Source of the DNA: Flavobacterium gilvum | Lineage (GTDB): Bacteria > Bacteroidota > Bacteroidia > Flavobacteriales > Flavobacteriaceae | DNA: 64,000 nt | Assembly: GCF_001761465.1 (NCBI RefSeq) | Contig: NZ_CP017479.1 | Span: 248,001-312,000, forward strand | Direction of reading: 5' to 3' | Shown here: one piece after another, positions 1-9,399 of the stretch | Layout of the letters: each line of letters starts with the position of its first letter | How positions within the stretch are numbered: the stretch's first letter is position 1 | Program-made: the position numbers and the translations under genes | Notes under the pieces: generated by a model | Told to the model about the DNA's origin: nothing | Database searches by the model: none | What the model saw: only the letters and a program-made list of their open reading frames with translations

Positions 1-272
1 GCGCCATTTTGGATTTGCCTCTTGGAAACACAGACAGCAAAGTTGCTGGAATTATGGTGAATCTTGTAGGAGCCGAAGGATTTTCGGGAGATGTTGTTTA
101 CGAAAATATCGAAACCATTTTGGGCTGGAATGGTGTTACTCCGCACATTTACGGAAAAAAACAAACACGCCCTTTCCGAAAAATGGGACACGTGACTATT
201 GTCAATGAAAATATGGCAGAGGCCAGACGTATTGCCGAGGAAGTTAAGAATACGATTAGAGTGATTTCATAA
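1..272 (+). CDS. purK: 5-(carboxyamino)imidazole ribonucleotide synthase, C-terminal part
   Basis: This is the 3' end of a gene cut by the left window edge; the reading frame is open from base 3. PurK carboxylates aminoimidazole ribonucleotide on nitrogen using ATP and bicarbonate, in cytosolic purine synthesis. The visible ~90 residues contain the PurK C-terminal signature: a hydrophobic stretch MVNLVG, then PFRKMGHVTI near the end. The assignment is supported by purE 87 bases downstream on the same strand, the usual partner that converts the PurK product. Only the C-terminal domain is visible, so the ATP-grasp active site cannot be checked. Confidence 0.9.
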   Translation, partial: AILDLPLGNTDSKVAGIMVNLVGAEGFSGDVVYENIETILGWNGVTPHIYGKKQTRPFRKMGHVTIVNENMAEARRIAEEVKNTIRVIS

Positions 273-288
273 TTAAAAAATTTAAAGC

Positions 289-333
289 TTGAAAAATTTA
301 AAAGATCGTGTTACCTATTTTTAAATTTTTCAA
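289..333 (+). repeat. Inverted repeat between purK and purE
   Basis: A 14-base perfect inverted repeat (TTGAAAAATTTAAA at 289-302 against its complement at 320-333) could form an AU-rich hairpin in the purK-purE transcript. There is no T-run directly after it, so it is not a good terminator. Confidence 0.5.
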
Positions 334-359
334 TCATTTAATCTTTAAATAAAAAATAA

Positions 360-845
360 ATGAGCAAAGTAGCAGTTATAATGGGAAGTATCTCAGACAT
401 GCCGGTCATGCAGGATGCGATAGACATATTAAAACAATTCAGTATAGAAGTTGAAGTCGATATCGTTTCGGCGCACAGAACACCAGAAAAGTTATTTGAT
501 TTTAGTAAAAATGCACACAATCGTGGTATTTCGGTAATCATTGCCGGAGCTGGTGGTGCTGCTCATTTGCCGGGAATGGTAGCATCGATGTCGCCTCTTC
601 CTGTAATTGGAGTTCCTGTAAAATCAAGTAACTCTATTGACGGTTGGGATTCGGTATTATCGATTCTTCAAATGCCAGGTGGAGTTCCTGTAGCAACTGT
701 AGCTTTGAACGGTGCTAAAAATGCCGGAATTCTTGCTGCACAAATTATAGGAAGCGCCGACAGAAATGTTTTGGACAGCATTATTTCTTATAAAGAAGGA
801 CTCAAAGAAGCAGTTTATAAATCCTCTGAAAATTTGAATAAATAA
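360..845 (+). CDS. purE: N5-carboxyaminoimidazole ribonucleotide mutase
   Basis: Class I PurE moves the carboxyl group of N5-CAIR to carbon 4, the step after PurK in purine synthesis. The 161 residues match the normal length. Visible hallmarks are the N-terminal GSISDMPVM phosphate-binding loop (usually GSDSDWPVM), the SAHRTPE motif that carries the catalytic histidine, and the AGAGGAAHLPGM loop. It follows purK in the same direction and ends at a strong hairpin terminator, so purK-purE form an operon end. The cytosolic octamer is known for the family; nothing here departs from it. Confidence 0.95.
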   Translation: MSKVAVIMGSISDMPVMQDAIDILKQFSIEVEVDIVSAHRTPEKLFDFSKNAHNRGISVIIAGAGGAAHLPGMVASMSPLPVIGVPVKSSNSIDGWDSVLSILQMPGGVPVATVALNGAKNAGILAAQIIGSADRNVLDSIISYKEGLKEAVYKSSENLNK

Positions 846-848
846 AGA

Positions 849-877
849 AAAAGCTCCCTGAAAAAGGAGCTTTTTTG
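849..877 (+). terminator. Terminator after purE
   Basis: The hairpin AAGCTCC / GGAGCTT with an 8-base loop is followed by six T and starts four bases after the purE stop codon. Confidence 0.85.
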
Positions 878-1148
878 ATATTGTTAAATCTAAACTTGGG
901 GGAGATTAATTTTAACAATAATCTTTGTGGTATTTAATATAGTATCTTTTTTTTTGGGGCAAAAAGAGTTTATATTTTCGATGAACTAATTCGCTTTCTA
1001 ATTAATTTCTCGACTAAAGTACACAAATAATCGATAAAAAACATATATATTTTAAATTTTAACATATTTTTCCTCATTAATTTTTCTGTTAAAATTCAAA
1101 AAACAAGCCACAAGCAACCAATTATTTGCAACAAAACAGAATAAAATC

Positions 1149-3176
1149 ATGAATATACTACTTCAAAAATTTGACACGAAGCTAGACACAGCGCCATTTT
1201 CTAAAATAAAAAACGATGATTACCTACCCGCTTTTCAAGAAGCAATTCTTTTAGCAAAAGCAGAAATTGACGTAATTGTAAAAAATACAGAAAATCCTAC
1301 TTTTAAGAACACGATTGAAGCTCTATCTTTTAGCGGAGACACACTTGACAGAATTTCAAATATCTTTTTCAATTTGAACTCGGCAGAAACGAGCGACGAA
1401 ATGCAAAAAATAGCTCAAGATGTTTCTCCATTGTTATCTGAATTTGGAAATGACATTCGTCTAAATGCCGATTTATTTGCCCGAGTAAAATCGGTTTATG
1501 ACCAGAGAGAGTCTTTGAATTTGAATCCTGAGCAAGAAACCCTTTTGGATAAACAATACAAAAGTTTTTCTAGAAATGGTGCTAATTTACCAGAAGACAA
1601 GAAAAATAAACTGCGTGAAATTGACAAAGAATTATCCTCGTTAAGTCTTAAATTCGGCGAAAATGTTTTGGCCGAAACCAATGCTTTCGAAATGCATCTT
1701 ACAGACTACAACCATTTGGCCGGTTTGCCTGAAGGAACTATCGAAGCCGCCCGCTCATTAGCGAAAGCGCAAGAAAAAGAAGGCTGGATTTTTACTTTGG
1801 ACCACCCGAGTTACCTTCCGTTTGTGACTTATGCGGACAACCGTGAATTACGCAAAAAAATTACAATTGCTTTTGGTGCCAAAGGCTTTCAAAATAACGA
1901 ATTTGACAATCAGGAAATTGTTTTAAAAATCGCCAAACTGCGTTTTGAAAGAGCCAATCTTTTGGGTTACAAAACCCACGCTCACTTTGTCCTTGAAGAA
2001 CGAATGGCCGAAAGTCCAGAAAAAGTTTTGTCTTTTTCTAATGATTTATTAGCCAAAGCCAAACCAGCTGCTCAAAAGGAATTTGCAGAATTATCGGCTT
2101 TCGCCAAAAAACTGGACGGTATCGAACAATTAGAAAAATGGGACGGCGCTTATTATTCAGAAAAACTGAAACAACAATTATTCAATTTGGATGATGAAAA
2201 ATTGAAGCCTTATTTCCAATTGGAGAAAGTATTAAACGGTGCTTTCACTATTGCAGGAAAACTATACGGATTGACTTTTACCGAAGTTTTTGACATCGAC
2301 AAATACCACGAAGAAGTTAGCACTTATGAAGTAAAAGACAAAAACAACGAATTGGTTGCAGTTTTCTATGCCGATTTTTTCCCAAGAAAAGGAAAACGAA
2401 ACGGGGCTTGGATGACATCATTCAAATCACAATATGTAAAAGATGGCGTAAACGAAAGGCCGCACATTTCGAATGTCTGCAACTTTACCAGACCTACAGA
2501 AACCAAACCATCGCTTTTGACATTCAACGAAGTAACAACCTTATTTCATGAATTTGGGCATGGATTGCACGGAATGTTGGCCAATACCGTTTACCCAAAT
2601 CTTTCGGGAACATCTGTTTACTGGGATTTTGTGGAATTACCAAGCCAAATTATGGAAAACTGGTGCTACGAACCGGAAGCCTTGGCTCTGTTTGCACACC
2701 ATTACGAAACCGGCGAAGTTATTCCCCAAGAATACGTTCAAAAAATCAAAGAGAGCGCCAGTTTCTTGGAAGGAATGGCAACAATGCGTCAATTGAGTTT
2801 TGGATTGCTTGACATGGGTTGGCACGGGCAAGACCCAACAAACATTACTGATATAAAAACTTTTGAAACAGAGCATTTCGCTTCTACCAAATTGTATCCT
2901 GATGTTGCCGAAAACGCTATGAGTACTGCCTTTTCTCATATTTTTCAAGGCGGATATTCTTCCGGTTATTACAGTTATAAATGGGCCGAAGTTCTCGATG
3001 CAGATGCTTTTGAATATTTCAAAGAAAATGGCATTTTCAACGAGGAAATAGCTGAAAAATTCAAAGAAAACATACTTTCCAAAGGTGGAACCGAACATCC
3101 TATGTTACTCTACAAACGCTTTAGAGGACAGGAACCAAAACCGGATGCATTGCTGAAAAGAGCGGGGTTATTGTAA
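1149..3176 (+). CDS. M3 family zinc metallopeptidase (peptidyl-dipeptidase/oligopeptidase A type)
   Basis: The 675-residue protein has the length and layout of M3A oligopeptidases such as Dcp and OpdA: a long helical N-terminal part and a C-terminal catalytic domain. The zinc motif HEFGHGLHG lies at residues 467-475 (HExxH at 467-471), followed by the conserved segment containing SGTSVYWDFVELPSQIMENW, which supplies the third zinc ligand in the family. There is no signal peptide, so it is probably a cytosolic enzyme that degrades short peptides, for example from protein turnover. It stands alone with its own terminator 36 bases downstream. Family-level assignment is secure; whether it releases dipeptides (Dcp) or acts as an endopeptidase cannot be told from sequence alone. 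Confidence 0.93.
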   Translation: MNILLQKFDTKLDTAPFSKIKNDDYLPAFQEAILLAKAEIDVIVKNTENPTFKNTIEALSFSGDTLDRISNIFFNLNSAETSDEMQKIAQDVSPLLSEFGNDIRLNADLFARVKSVYDQRESLNLNPEQETLLDKQYKSFSRNGANLPEDKKNKLREIDKELSSLSLKFGENVLAETNAFEMHLTDYNHLAGLPEGTIEAARSLAKAQEKEGWIFTLDHPSYLPFVTYADNRELRKKITIAFGAKGFQNNEFDNQEIVLKIAKLRFERANLLGYKTHAHFVLEERMAESPEKVLSFSNDLLAKAKPAAQKEFAELSAFAKKLDGIEQLEKWDGAYYSEKLKQQLFNLDDEKLKPYFQLEKVLNGAFTIAGKLYGLTFTEVFDIDKYHEEVSTYEVKDKNNELVAVFYADFFPRKGKRNGAWMTSFKSQYVKDGVNERPHISNVCNFTRPTETKPSLLTFNEVTTLFHEFGHGLHGMLANTVYPNLSGTSVYWDFVELPSQIMENWCYEPEALALFAHHYETGEVIPQEYVQKIKESASFLEGMATMRQLSFGLLDMGWHGQDPTNITDIKTFETEHFASTKLYPDVAENAMSTAFSHIFQGGYSSGYYSYKWAEVLDADAFEYFKENGIFNEEIAEKFKENILSKGGTEHPMLLYKRFRGQEPKPDALLKRAGLL

Positions 3177-3212
3177 ATTAATTAGATTGTTAGAATCTTA
3201 GATTATTAGAGA

Positions 3213-3241
3213 AACCGAAGTTGTAATGCTTCGGTTTTTTC
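3213..3241 (+). terminator. Terminator after the M3 peptidase gene
   Basis: The stem AACCGAAG / CTTCGGTT with an 8-base loop ends in a run of T. Confidence 0.85.
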
Positions 3242-3419
3242 ATTTCAAAAACTCCCTGAAATTTTCTTTCGTAACCATCAAAAATTTTGGTTGATAGGCT
3301 TCCTCAAATGGTTTTGGCAATTTGACTTTCTTTAAAGATGCCCATTTGAATTCGAAAGCAGTTCTATTCCTATTCACCAATTTTACACCAAATTCGGTGA
3401 ATATATTCACCAAAATCAT
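3240..3419 (-). CDS. Small possible gene or gene remnant, 59 residues
   Basis: An open frame runs from ATG at 3419 to TGA at 3240-3242 on the minus strand. The translation is compositionally protein-like: it starts MILVNIFTEFGVKLVN, contains the tract KPFEEAYQPKFLMVTK and ends KENFREFLK. The codon use (AAA, GAA and TTT rich but balanced) looks more coding than the surrounding AT-rich spacer. No family was recognised. There is no clear promoter, and it overlaps the T-run of the peptidase terminator. It could be the C-terminal remnant of a larger gene, because the frame stays open for several codons upstream of the ATG. Confidence 0.35.
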   Translation of the reverse strand: MILVNIFTEFGVKLVNRNRTAFEFKWASLKKVKLPKPFEEAYQPKFLMVTKENFREFLK

Positions 3420-3429
3420 ACTTTTTAAA

Positions 3430-3540
3430 GAAGAAGTAAGATTCTAAGACTCTAAGTTGCTAAGATTCTGAGTCCAAAAAACTTAGAATCTCAGCTTCTT
3501 AGAAACTCAGCAACTCATAAAGTAACTCAGCAACTCATAA
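3430..3540. repeat. Low-complexity direct and inverted repeats
   Basis: The stretch is built from variants of TAAGATTCTAAG / CTTAGAATCTCAG and ends in two copies of AACTCAGCAACTCATAAA. The last copy overlaps the stop codon of the downstream minus-strand gene. Confidence 0.6.
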
Positions 3541-4347
3541 AAAAACAACCATCAGCCACCAAAAAATAGGCACAGCTTCGACCCAAAAAGAAGTATAATA
3601 TTTGGATCGATTTGTGTTGGCAAAAAAGATAAATAACATTAGGGTTATTACCATAATAAGGTTTATGACGGCATCATGATAATTAAATGTCGATATAAAA
3701 ACTTCCAAAAACCAAAATGGGATTAATAGCAAAAACCCTAAAAGCTTGGTTTTTTTTACGCCAATTGTCTGTGGAACTGTTTTTAAATGCGGATCATCAT
3801 TTGCCAAATCGATTATTTCAAAAACTAAAATCAGTACAAAAACCAAAATAAAACGCTGTATGCATTTTATAAAAAAATCTGATGTAACAGCGATTTCGGC
3901 ATTTATTAAAGGTAAAACCAAAGTTGCCCCAACCCAGCAAAGTGATACGATATAAATTTTTACTCCTGCCCAATTTCTGGCGTTTTTTCTATTTGGAAAA
4001 AAGGGCAAAGTATAAAGCGCTGTTATTGCGAGAATAACGACAGCGACAACTTGGGTAATCCTTTTTAAATGAAAAAAATAATATCCAACTAAAAGCACCG
4101 AAACAAAACTCAAAACAGCAATAGTTTTCAATTGATTCCTGACCAGTTTTCTTTTTACCCGAACCAATGCATCGTATTTAACAAAATTATAACCGACAAT
4201 TGCTCCAAAAAAAACAAACAATGCCATGGCTTGGTCATACGGAATATGAAAAACATGAAACGTAATCTGCACCAAAGCAAAGCACGACAAGGCAACATGA
4301 ATGCTACTGTTTACATAGAACCGGAGAATGTTTTTCAAAACCTTCAT
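3535..4347 (-). CDS. UbiA-like integral membrane protein
   Basis: The 270-residue protein is strongly hydrophobic, with seven to nine predicted membrane segments. It resembles UbiA-family prenyltransferases, which transfer polyprenyl chains to aromatic or other acceptors in the membrane. The second signature is recognisable as EIIDLANDDPHLKTVPQTIG (UbiA: DxxxD followed by KT-P-x-x-G). The first Asp-rich motif (NDxxDxxxD) is degenerate: the corresponding segment reads NFVKYDALVRVK. This suggests either a divergent acceptor or loss of prenyl-diphosphate chemistry. The ATG at 4347 is preferred over the TTG one codon upstream. It is a lone minus-strand gene divergent from gcvP. The family relation is moderately sure; substrate unknown. 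Confidence 0.65.
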   Translation of the reverse strand: MKVLKNILRFYVNSSIHVALSCFALVQITFHVFHIPYDQAMALFVFFGAIVGYNFVKYDALVRVKRKLVRNQLKTIAVLSFVSVLLVGYYFFHLKRITQVVAVVILAITALYTLPFFPNRKNARNWAGVKIYIVSLCWVGATLVLPLINAEIAVTSDFFIKCIQRFILVFVLILVFEIIDLANDDPHLKTVPQTIGVKKTKLLGFLLLIPFWFLEVFISTFNYHDAVINLIMVITLMLFIFFANTNRSKYYTSFWVEAVPIFWWLMVVFL

Positions 4348-4350
4348 CAA

Positions 4351-4590
4351 AATATTTAATCAATTGTTAATAAACCAGTCTATTAGTTGAAAAATCCCTA
4401 TAAAATCAAGTTAAAAAAGGGTAATATTTTGAGATTAATATTTATTTTTGCACCACAAAAAATCACAACACTTTTTATTTCTACACTAAATTGTCCTGAT
4501 TCGAACGAAATTCAAATATAGATGAATATTTATGAAATCTGGCTTTTCCTTTAGACATAAAAAATAAACTGTAGCTACACAAAACACAAT
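4351..4590. other. gcvP leader region
   Basis: This is a 240-base gene-free stretch. TATTTTTG at 4443-4450 fits the flavobacterial -7 consensus TAnnTTTG, but no TTG lies at the expected 17-19 base spacing. If used, it gives a leader of about 135 bases. No glycine riboswitch structure could be recognised in it. Confidence 0.35.
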
Positions 4591-7440
4591 ATGAAAACAG
4601 ATGCATTTGCTTTAAGACACATCGGTCCTAATGAAACAGACCTTCAACACATGTTGAAAACAATTGGAGTTGAATCGATAGACCAACTTATCTACGAAAC
4701 ACTTCCGGACGATATTCGACTAAAAGCACCTTTGAATCTTGACCCCGCAATGACGGAATACGAATTTGCCAATCATATTCAACAATTAGGAAATAAAAAT
4801 AAAGTATTCAAATCCTATATCGGTTTAGGATATCACCCAACAATTATTCCTGCTCCTATTCAAAGAAATATTTTTGAAAACCCAGGATGGTACACTGCTT
4901 ATACGCCTTACCAAGCCGAAATTGCCCAAGGTCGTCTGGAGGCTATCCTGAACTTCCAAACTGTAGTTACCGAACTTTCCGGAATGGAAATTGCCAACGC
5001 TTCTTTGCTTGACGAAGGTACTGCCGCTGCCGAAGCAATGGCTTTATTGTTTGACGTAAGGACACGCGATCAAAAGAAAAACAACACCAATAAATTCTTC
5101 GTTTCCGAAGAAATATTACCACAAACTTTATCGGTTTTACAAACCCGTTCCACTCCAATCGGAATCGAATTGGTTGTTGGAAATCACGAAACTTTCGACT
5201 TTTCAAATGAATTTTTCGGAGCTATTCTTCAATACCCTGGAAAATACGGTCAGGTAAACGATTATTCTGCTTTTATTGCAAAAGCAAAAGAAAACGAAAT
5301 CAAAGTAGCTGTTGCTGCAGATATCTTATCATTGGCAACTTTGACTTCTCCGGGAGAAATGGGAGCTGCTGTAGTAGTTGGAACCACACAGCGTTTCGGT
5401 ATTCCAATGGGTTACGGCGGTCCTCACGCAGCTTTCTTTGCAACCAAAGAAGAATACAAACGTTCTATGCCGGGACGTATCATTGGGGTTTCTATCGATG
5501 CGAACGGAAACCGTGCTTTGCGTATGGCTTTGGGAACTCGTGAACAACATATCAAACGTGAAAAAGCAACTTCAAACATTTGTACCGCTCAGGTTTTACT
5601 TGCAGTTATGGCCGGTATGTATGCTGTGTATCACGGGCCAAAAGGATTACGATACATCGCCAACAAAGTTCATGCTTCTGCAGTTACAACTTCTGAAGCT
5701 TTAAATAAATTAGGCGTTTACCAAACCAACTCAGCTTTCTTTGATACGATTTTGGTTAAAGCCGATGCTCAAAAAGTAAAAGCCATTGCCGAAAGAAATG
5801 AGGTAAACTTCTTCTATGTTGATGCCGAAACGATTTCAATTTCGTTGAACGAAACGACTTCAATTGCAGACATCAACCAAATCATTTCCATTTTTGCGGA
5901 AGCGACAGGAAAAGAAACTTTCACCGTTTCAGAACTTGCAACAGCTTCTCAATTACCGGCTTCGTTAGAAAGAACTTCTTCTTTCTTAACGCATGATGTA
6001 TTCAACAACCATCATTCTGAAAGCCAGTTGATGCGCTACATCAAAAAATTAGAACGTAAAGATTTATCGTTAAATCATTCGATGATTTCATTGGGTTCTT
6101 GTACGATGAAATTAAACGCTGCTTCCGAAATGTTGCCTTTATCAATGCCAAACTGGAACAGTATTCACCCTTTTGCACCAATAGAACAAGCTGAAGGTTA
6201 CATTACCATGCTTAAAAAATTAGAGGAACAATTAAACGTAATTACAGGATTTTCCGGAACTACTTTGCAACCCAACTCGGGAGCACAAGGCGAATATGCA
6301 GGCTTAATGGCCATCCGCGCTTATCATATTTCACGTGGCGAAGGATACCGTAATGTATGTTTGATTCCGGCTTCGGCTCACGGAACCAATCCGGCTTCGG
6401 CGGCTATGGCGGGAATGAAAATCATTGTTACCAAAACTACTCCCGAAGGAAATATTGACGTTGAAGATTTAAGTGAAAAAGCCATTGAACACAAAGACGA
6501 TTTATCTTGCCTGATGGTAACTTACCCTTCGACTCACGGAGTTTACGAATCTTCGATTATCGAAGTCACAAAACTAATTCACGAAAACGGAGGATTAGTA
6601 TATATGGACGGTGCCAATATGAACGCCCAAGTAGGCTTGACAAACCCTGCCACTATCGGTGCTGATGTTTGTCACTTAAACTTACACAAAACATTCGCAA
6701 TTCCTCACGGAGGTGGCGGACCTGGTGTTGGGCCAATTTGTGTAAATGAAAAATTAGTTCCGTTTTTGCCAACAAACCCAATTCTAAATGTAGGCGGAGA
6801 GCAAGCAATTACGGCAATTTCCTCAGCTCCTTATGGATCTGCTTTGGTATGTTTGATTTCTTACGGATACATCACAATGATGGGTGCCGATGGATTAAAA
6901 AGCGCTACCGAGCACGCCATTTTGAATGCCAATTATATGAAATCCCGTTTCGAGGGGCATTACCCAATTCTTTATACCGGAGAATGCGGAAGAGCCGCTC
7001 ACGAAATGATTTTGGATTGTCGTTCGTTCAAAGAAAACGGAATCGAAGTTGGCGATATCGCCAAACGTTTGATGGATTACGGCTTCCACGCACCAACAGT
7101 TTCTTTCCCGGTTGCCGGAACATTAATGATTGAACCAACCGAGTCTGAAGATTTGGCCGAATTAGACCGTTTCTGTGATGCGCTTATCGCCATTCGAAAA
7201 GAAATCGAAACAGCCTCTGCAGATGACAAAAACAACGTTTTAAAAAATGCGCCTCATACATTAACAATGTTAACTGCCGACACTTGGAATTTCCCATACA
7301 GCAGAGAAACAGCCGCTTATCCATTAGAATATATTGCCGATAACAAATTCTGGCCATCTGTTCGTCGTGTAGACGATGCGTATGGTGACAGAAACTTGGT
7401 TTGTTCCTGCGCACCTATCGAAGCGTATATGGAGAGTTAA
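4591..7440 (+). CDS. gcvP: Glycine dehydrogenase (decarboxylating), single-chain P protein
   Basis: GcvP is the pyridoxal-phosphate enzyme of the glycine cleavage system. It decarboxylates glycine and passes the aminomethyl group to the lipoyl H protein. The 949 residues match the fused single-chain form found in Bacteroidota. The N-terminus RHIGPNETD is typical of the family, and the PLP lysine is K700 in [17 protein letters not shown], followed by the Gly-rich loop. The middle [10 protein letters not shown] and the [10 protein letters not shown] motifs are also conserved. The gene is monocistronic: a leader of about 240 bases precedes it and a strong hairpin follows. gcvT and gcvH are not in the window. 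Confidence 0.97.
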   Translation: MKTDAFALRHIGPNETDLQHMLKTIGVESIDQLIYETLPDDIRLKAPLNLDPAMTEYEFANHIQQLGNKNKVFKSYIGLGYHPTIIPAPIQRNIFENPGWYTAYTPYQAEIAQGRLEAILNFQTVVTELSGMEIANASLLDEGTAAAEAMALLFDVRTRDQKKNNTNKFFVSEEILPQTLSVLQTRSTPIGIELVVGNHETFDFSNEFFGAILQYPGKYGQVNDYSAFIAKAKENEIKVAVAADILSLATLTSPGEMGAAVVVGTTQRFGIPMGYGGPHAAFFATKEEYKRSMPGRIIGVSIDANGNRALRMALGTREQHIKREKATSNICTAQVLLAVMAGMYAVYHGPKGLRYIANKVHASAVTTSEALNKLGVYQTNSAFFDTILVKADAQKVKAIAERNEVNFFYVDAETISISLNETTSIADINQIISIFAEATGKETFTVSELATASQLPASLERTSSFLTHDVFNNHHSESQLMRYIKKLERKDLSLNHSMISLGSCTMKLNAASEMLPLSMPNWNSIHPFAPIEQAEGYITMLKKLEEQLNVITGFSGTTLQPNSGAQGEYAGLMAIRAYHISRGEGYRNVCLIPASAHGTNPASAAMAGMKIIVTKTTPEGNIDVEDLSEKAIEHKDDLSCLMVTYPSTHGVYESSIIEVTKLIHENGGLVYMDGANMNAQVGLTNPATIGADVCHLNLHKTFAIPHGGGGPGVGPICVNEKLVPFLPTNPILNVGGEQAITAISSAPYGSALVCLISYGYITMMGADGLKSATEHAILNANYMKSRFEGHYPILYTGECGRAAHEMILDCRSFKENGIEVGDIAKRLMDYGFHAPTVSFPVAGTLMIEPTESEDLAELDRFCDALIAIRKEIETASADDKNNVLKNAPHTLTMLTADTWNFPYSRETAAYPLEYIADNKFWPSVRRVDDAYGDRNLVCSCAPIEAYMES

Positions 7441-7462
7441 TATTTTATATTGCAGATTACAT

Positions 7463-7501
7463 AAAACCCTTTCAGTATTAAATCTGAAAGGGTTTTCTTT
7501 T
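7463..7501 (+). terminator. Terminator after gcvP
   Basis: A 13-base perfect stem (AAAACCCTTTCAG at 7463-7475 with its complement at 7484-7496), an 8-base loop and a T-rich tail. Confidence 0.88.
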
Positions 7502-7584
7502 GCTTATCAAAAAAACTGCGACAATCTGCATGAAAAAAATATCAAAATAATAAGGAGCAGACGTTTTCCACTTCGATTCACCAC

Positions 7585-7685
7585 ACTCCTGCTGTCCGCT
7601 ATAGTCCCGATTTAGAAAACTGCAGCAAAAAAGCCTTGTTTTCTAAATCGGGAGCTGTCGCTTCCATCAGGGCTAGTTTACAGCT
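7585..7685. repeat. Modular hairpin element, copy A
   Basis: The constant piece GCTGTCCGCT (7591-7600) is followed by a perfect 15-base inverted repeat (CCCGATTTAGAAAAC at 7606-7620 against 7638-7652) and then by CGCTTCCATCAGGGCTA. The flanking pieces recur around different hairpins at 19.2, 19.8, 35.8 and 45.7 kb. The rest of the 7502-7988 gap is AT-rich with no other recognisable gene. Confidence 0.65.
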
Positions 7686-7966
7686 TTTGTTCTTAAAACC
7701 TCTTTTCTCAAAAACCATCAATTTCAAACAAATTTTTACTTTCAATTTCACCCCAAAAATCAAGGATTAAAAAGGTTTTTTATTTTTTATAACAAAAAAC
7801 AGTCACTTTGTTATTAATAATAATTCAAAAAATATAGGTCTGGTTTTTGCGATATTCAATAAAATATATTCGATATTTTTACAACACGTTCAATATTTCA
7901 TAATTATATGCATGCATAGCAAATAATTTGTGATTTATACATTTATTATAATTAATTTAGCCAAAA

Positions 7967-7974
7967 TATATTTG
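7967..7974 (+). promoter_or_regulatory. Candidate -7 box for the ketosynthase gene
   Basis: TATATTTG matches TAnnTTTG and sits 15 bases before the ATG at 7989. No TTG is present at 19 bases upstream (TTA instead). If functional, the leader would be under 15 bases. Confidence 0.45.
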
Positions 7975-7988
7975 GCGAATATCATAAA

Positions 7989-9047
7989 ATGAAAATAAAA
8001 ATAACTGGAATAGGAAGCTACATTCCTGAGAAAAATATAAGCAACACCGACTTTGGCGATCACGTTTTCCTAAACGAAGACGGGACTCCATTTGCATATC
8101 CAAACGAAGTGGTTATTACCAAATTCAAAGGAATTACAGGAATCGAAAAAAGAAGATATGCCGAAGATCATTTTACCGCTTCGGACTTAGCCTTTTTTGC
8201 TTCTCAAAAAGCAATCGAAAACGCAGGAATAGACCCTGAAACTCTTGATTATATCATTTTTGCACACAATTTTGGCGATGTAAAACACGGAACGGTTCAA
8301 TCGGATATCATACCTAGTTTAGCCACAAGAGTAAAACATCAACTGCAAATAAAAAACCCAAAATGTGTGGCCTACGACATCCTCTTTGGTTGTCCGGGAT
8401 GGATTGAAGGGGTATTGCAAGCCAATGCATTCATAAAATCAGGCATGGCAAAAAGATGCCTTGTCATAGGAGGCGAAACCTTATCCCGCGTTGTAGATGC
8501 ACACGATAGAGATTCTATGATTTACTCGGATGGAGCCGGAGCCACTATTATAGAAGCCTCCGAGGATGAAACCGGAATGTTGTCCTATGAAAGTGCCACC
8601 TATGCCGCCGAAGAAGCCAATTTCCTTTTCTTCGGAAAATCATACAATCCCGATTTGAATCCGGATACCAAGTATATCAAAATGTACGGTCGAAAAATTT
8701 ATGAATTTGCTTTAAGCCATGTACCTACAGCAATGAAAAGCTGTCTGGATCAAAGCGGTATTGCGATTGAGGATGTCAAGAAAATCCTTATCCATCAGGC
8801 CAATGAAAAAATGGACGAAGCTATTATTCATCGTTTTTACAAATTATACGGTCAGACACCCCCGGAAAACATTATGCCGATGAGCATACACGATCTTGGA
8901 AACAGCAGTGTTGCAACTGTTCCTACGCTTTTTGATTTGCTCGTAAGAAATCAAATTGAAAATCACCAAATACAAAAAGGGGATGTCCTTATTTTTGCTT
9001 CTGTTGGAGCCGGAATGAACATCAATGCCTTTGTTTATCGATATTAA
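7989..9047 (+). CDS. 3-oxoacyl-ACP synthase III (FabH-like ketosynthase)
   Basis: The thiolase-fold enzyme condenses an acyl-CoA starter with malonyl-ACP. The 352-residue length is longer than classic FabH (~317-330), with an N-terminal insertion seen in Bacteroidota paralogues. The catalytic triad is complete: C135 in FGCPGW, H269 in LIHQANEK and N305 in LGNSSVATVP. The gene is monocistronic, with a candidate promoter close to its start and a strong terminator after it. It could be the housekeeping initiation enzyme or a specialised paralogue for branched or secondary lipids; the sequence does not decide, so no symbol is given. Confidence 0.9.
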   Translation: MKIKITGIGSYIPEKNISNTDFGDHVFLNEDGTPFAYPNEVVITKFKGITGIEKRRYAEDHFTASDLAFFASQKAIENAGIDPETLDYIIFAHNFGDVKHGTVQSDIIPSLATRVKHQLQIKNPKCVAYDILFGCPGWIEGVLQANAFIKSGMAKRCLVIGGETLSRVVDAHDRDSMIYSDGAGATIIEASEDETGMLSYESATYAAEEANFLFFGKSYNPDLNPDTKYIKMYGRKIYEFALSHVPTAMKSCLDQSGIAIEDVKKILIHQANEKMDEAIIHRFYKLYGQTPPENIMPMSIHDLGNSSVATVPTLFDLLVRNQIENHQIQKGDVLIFASVGAGMNINAFVYRY

Positions 9048-9068
9048 GATTAACCGTACGCTTTTTTT

Positions 9069-9108
9069 GAAGCCCACTTCCCTTTTTTAAGGAAGTGGGC
9101 TTTTGTTT
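9069..9108 (+). terminator. Terminator after the ketosynthase gene
   Basis: The stem AGCCCACTTCC / GGAAGTGGGCT is followed by TTTTG and a T-rich tail. The rest of the gap to 9399 is AT-rich, with several copies of GCAAATT in both orientations and no gene. Confidence 0.88.
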
Positions 9109-9352
9109 TTCCCTAAAATGAACACAAAATCATAAGTTCAAATATTTACATAAGTAATTTTTGAGCTAAGAGATGACTGCAAATTCGCAAATTTGTATTT
9201 AGAATTTGCAAAAGACAATATATTCTGATTCATTTAAAAACTAATAAATCATCCCAAACTGACTTAAAAAATTTGGGAATTTGCGGTAAAAAAAACCAAA
9301 TATTTCCTCTCGACAAATTTGGAATAACAAACCGTATAAGAAACAGAATCTT

Positions 9353-9360
9353 TATATTTG
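9353..9360 (+). promoter_or_regulatory. Candidate -7 box for the methyltransferase gene
   Basis: TATATTTG fits TAnnTTTG and lies 40 bases before the ATG at 9400. No TTG is found at the ideal spacing. Confidence 0.45.
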
Positions 9361-9399
9361 CAAACGCTAAAGCAAAAGCGATAGTTAAAAATAAAAATC

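Noticed and set aside
2637..3098. 153-residue minus-strand frame inside the M3 peptidase gene
   Set aside because: Lies wholly inside a conserved catalytic domain; no family resemblance.
4451..4590. Glycine riboswitch before gcvP
   Set aside because: The leader is AT-rich and lacks the conserved GGAGAG/CCGAAGG-like core segments.
7376..7615. 79-residue plus-strand frame over the gcvP end and terminator
   Set aside because: It reads through the terminator hairpin and part of the repeat region; no homology signs.
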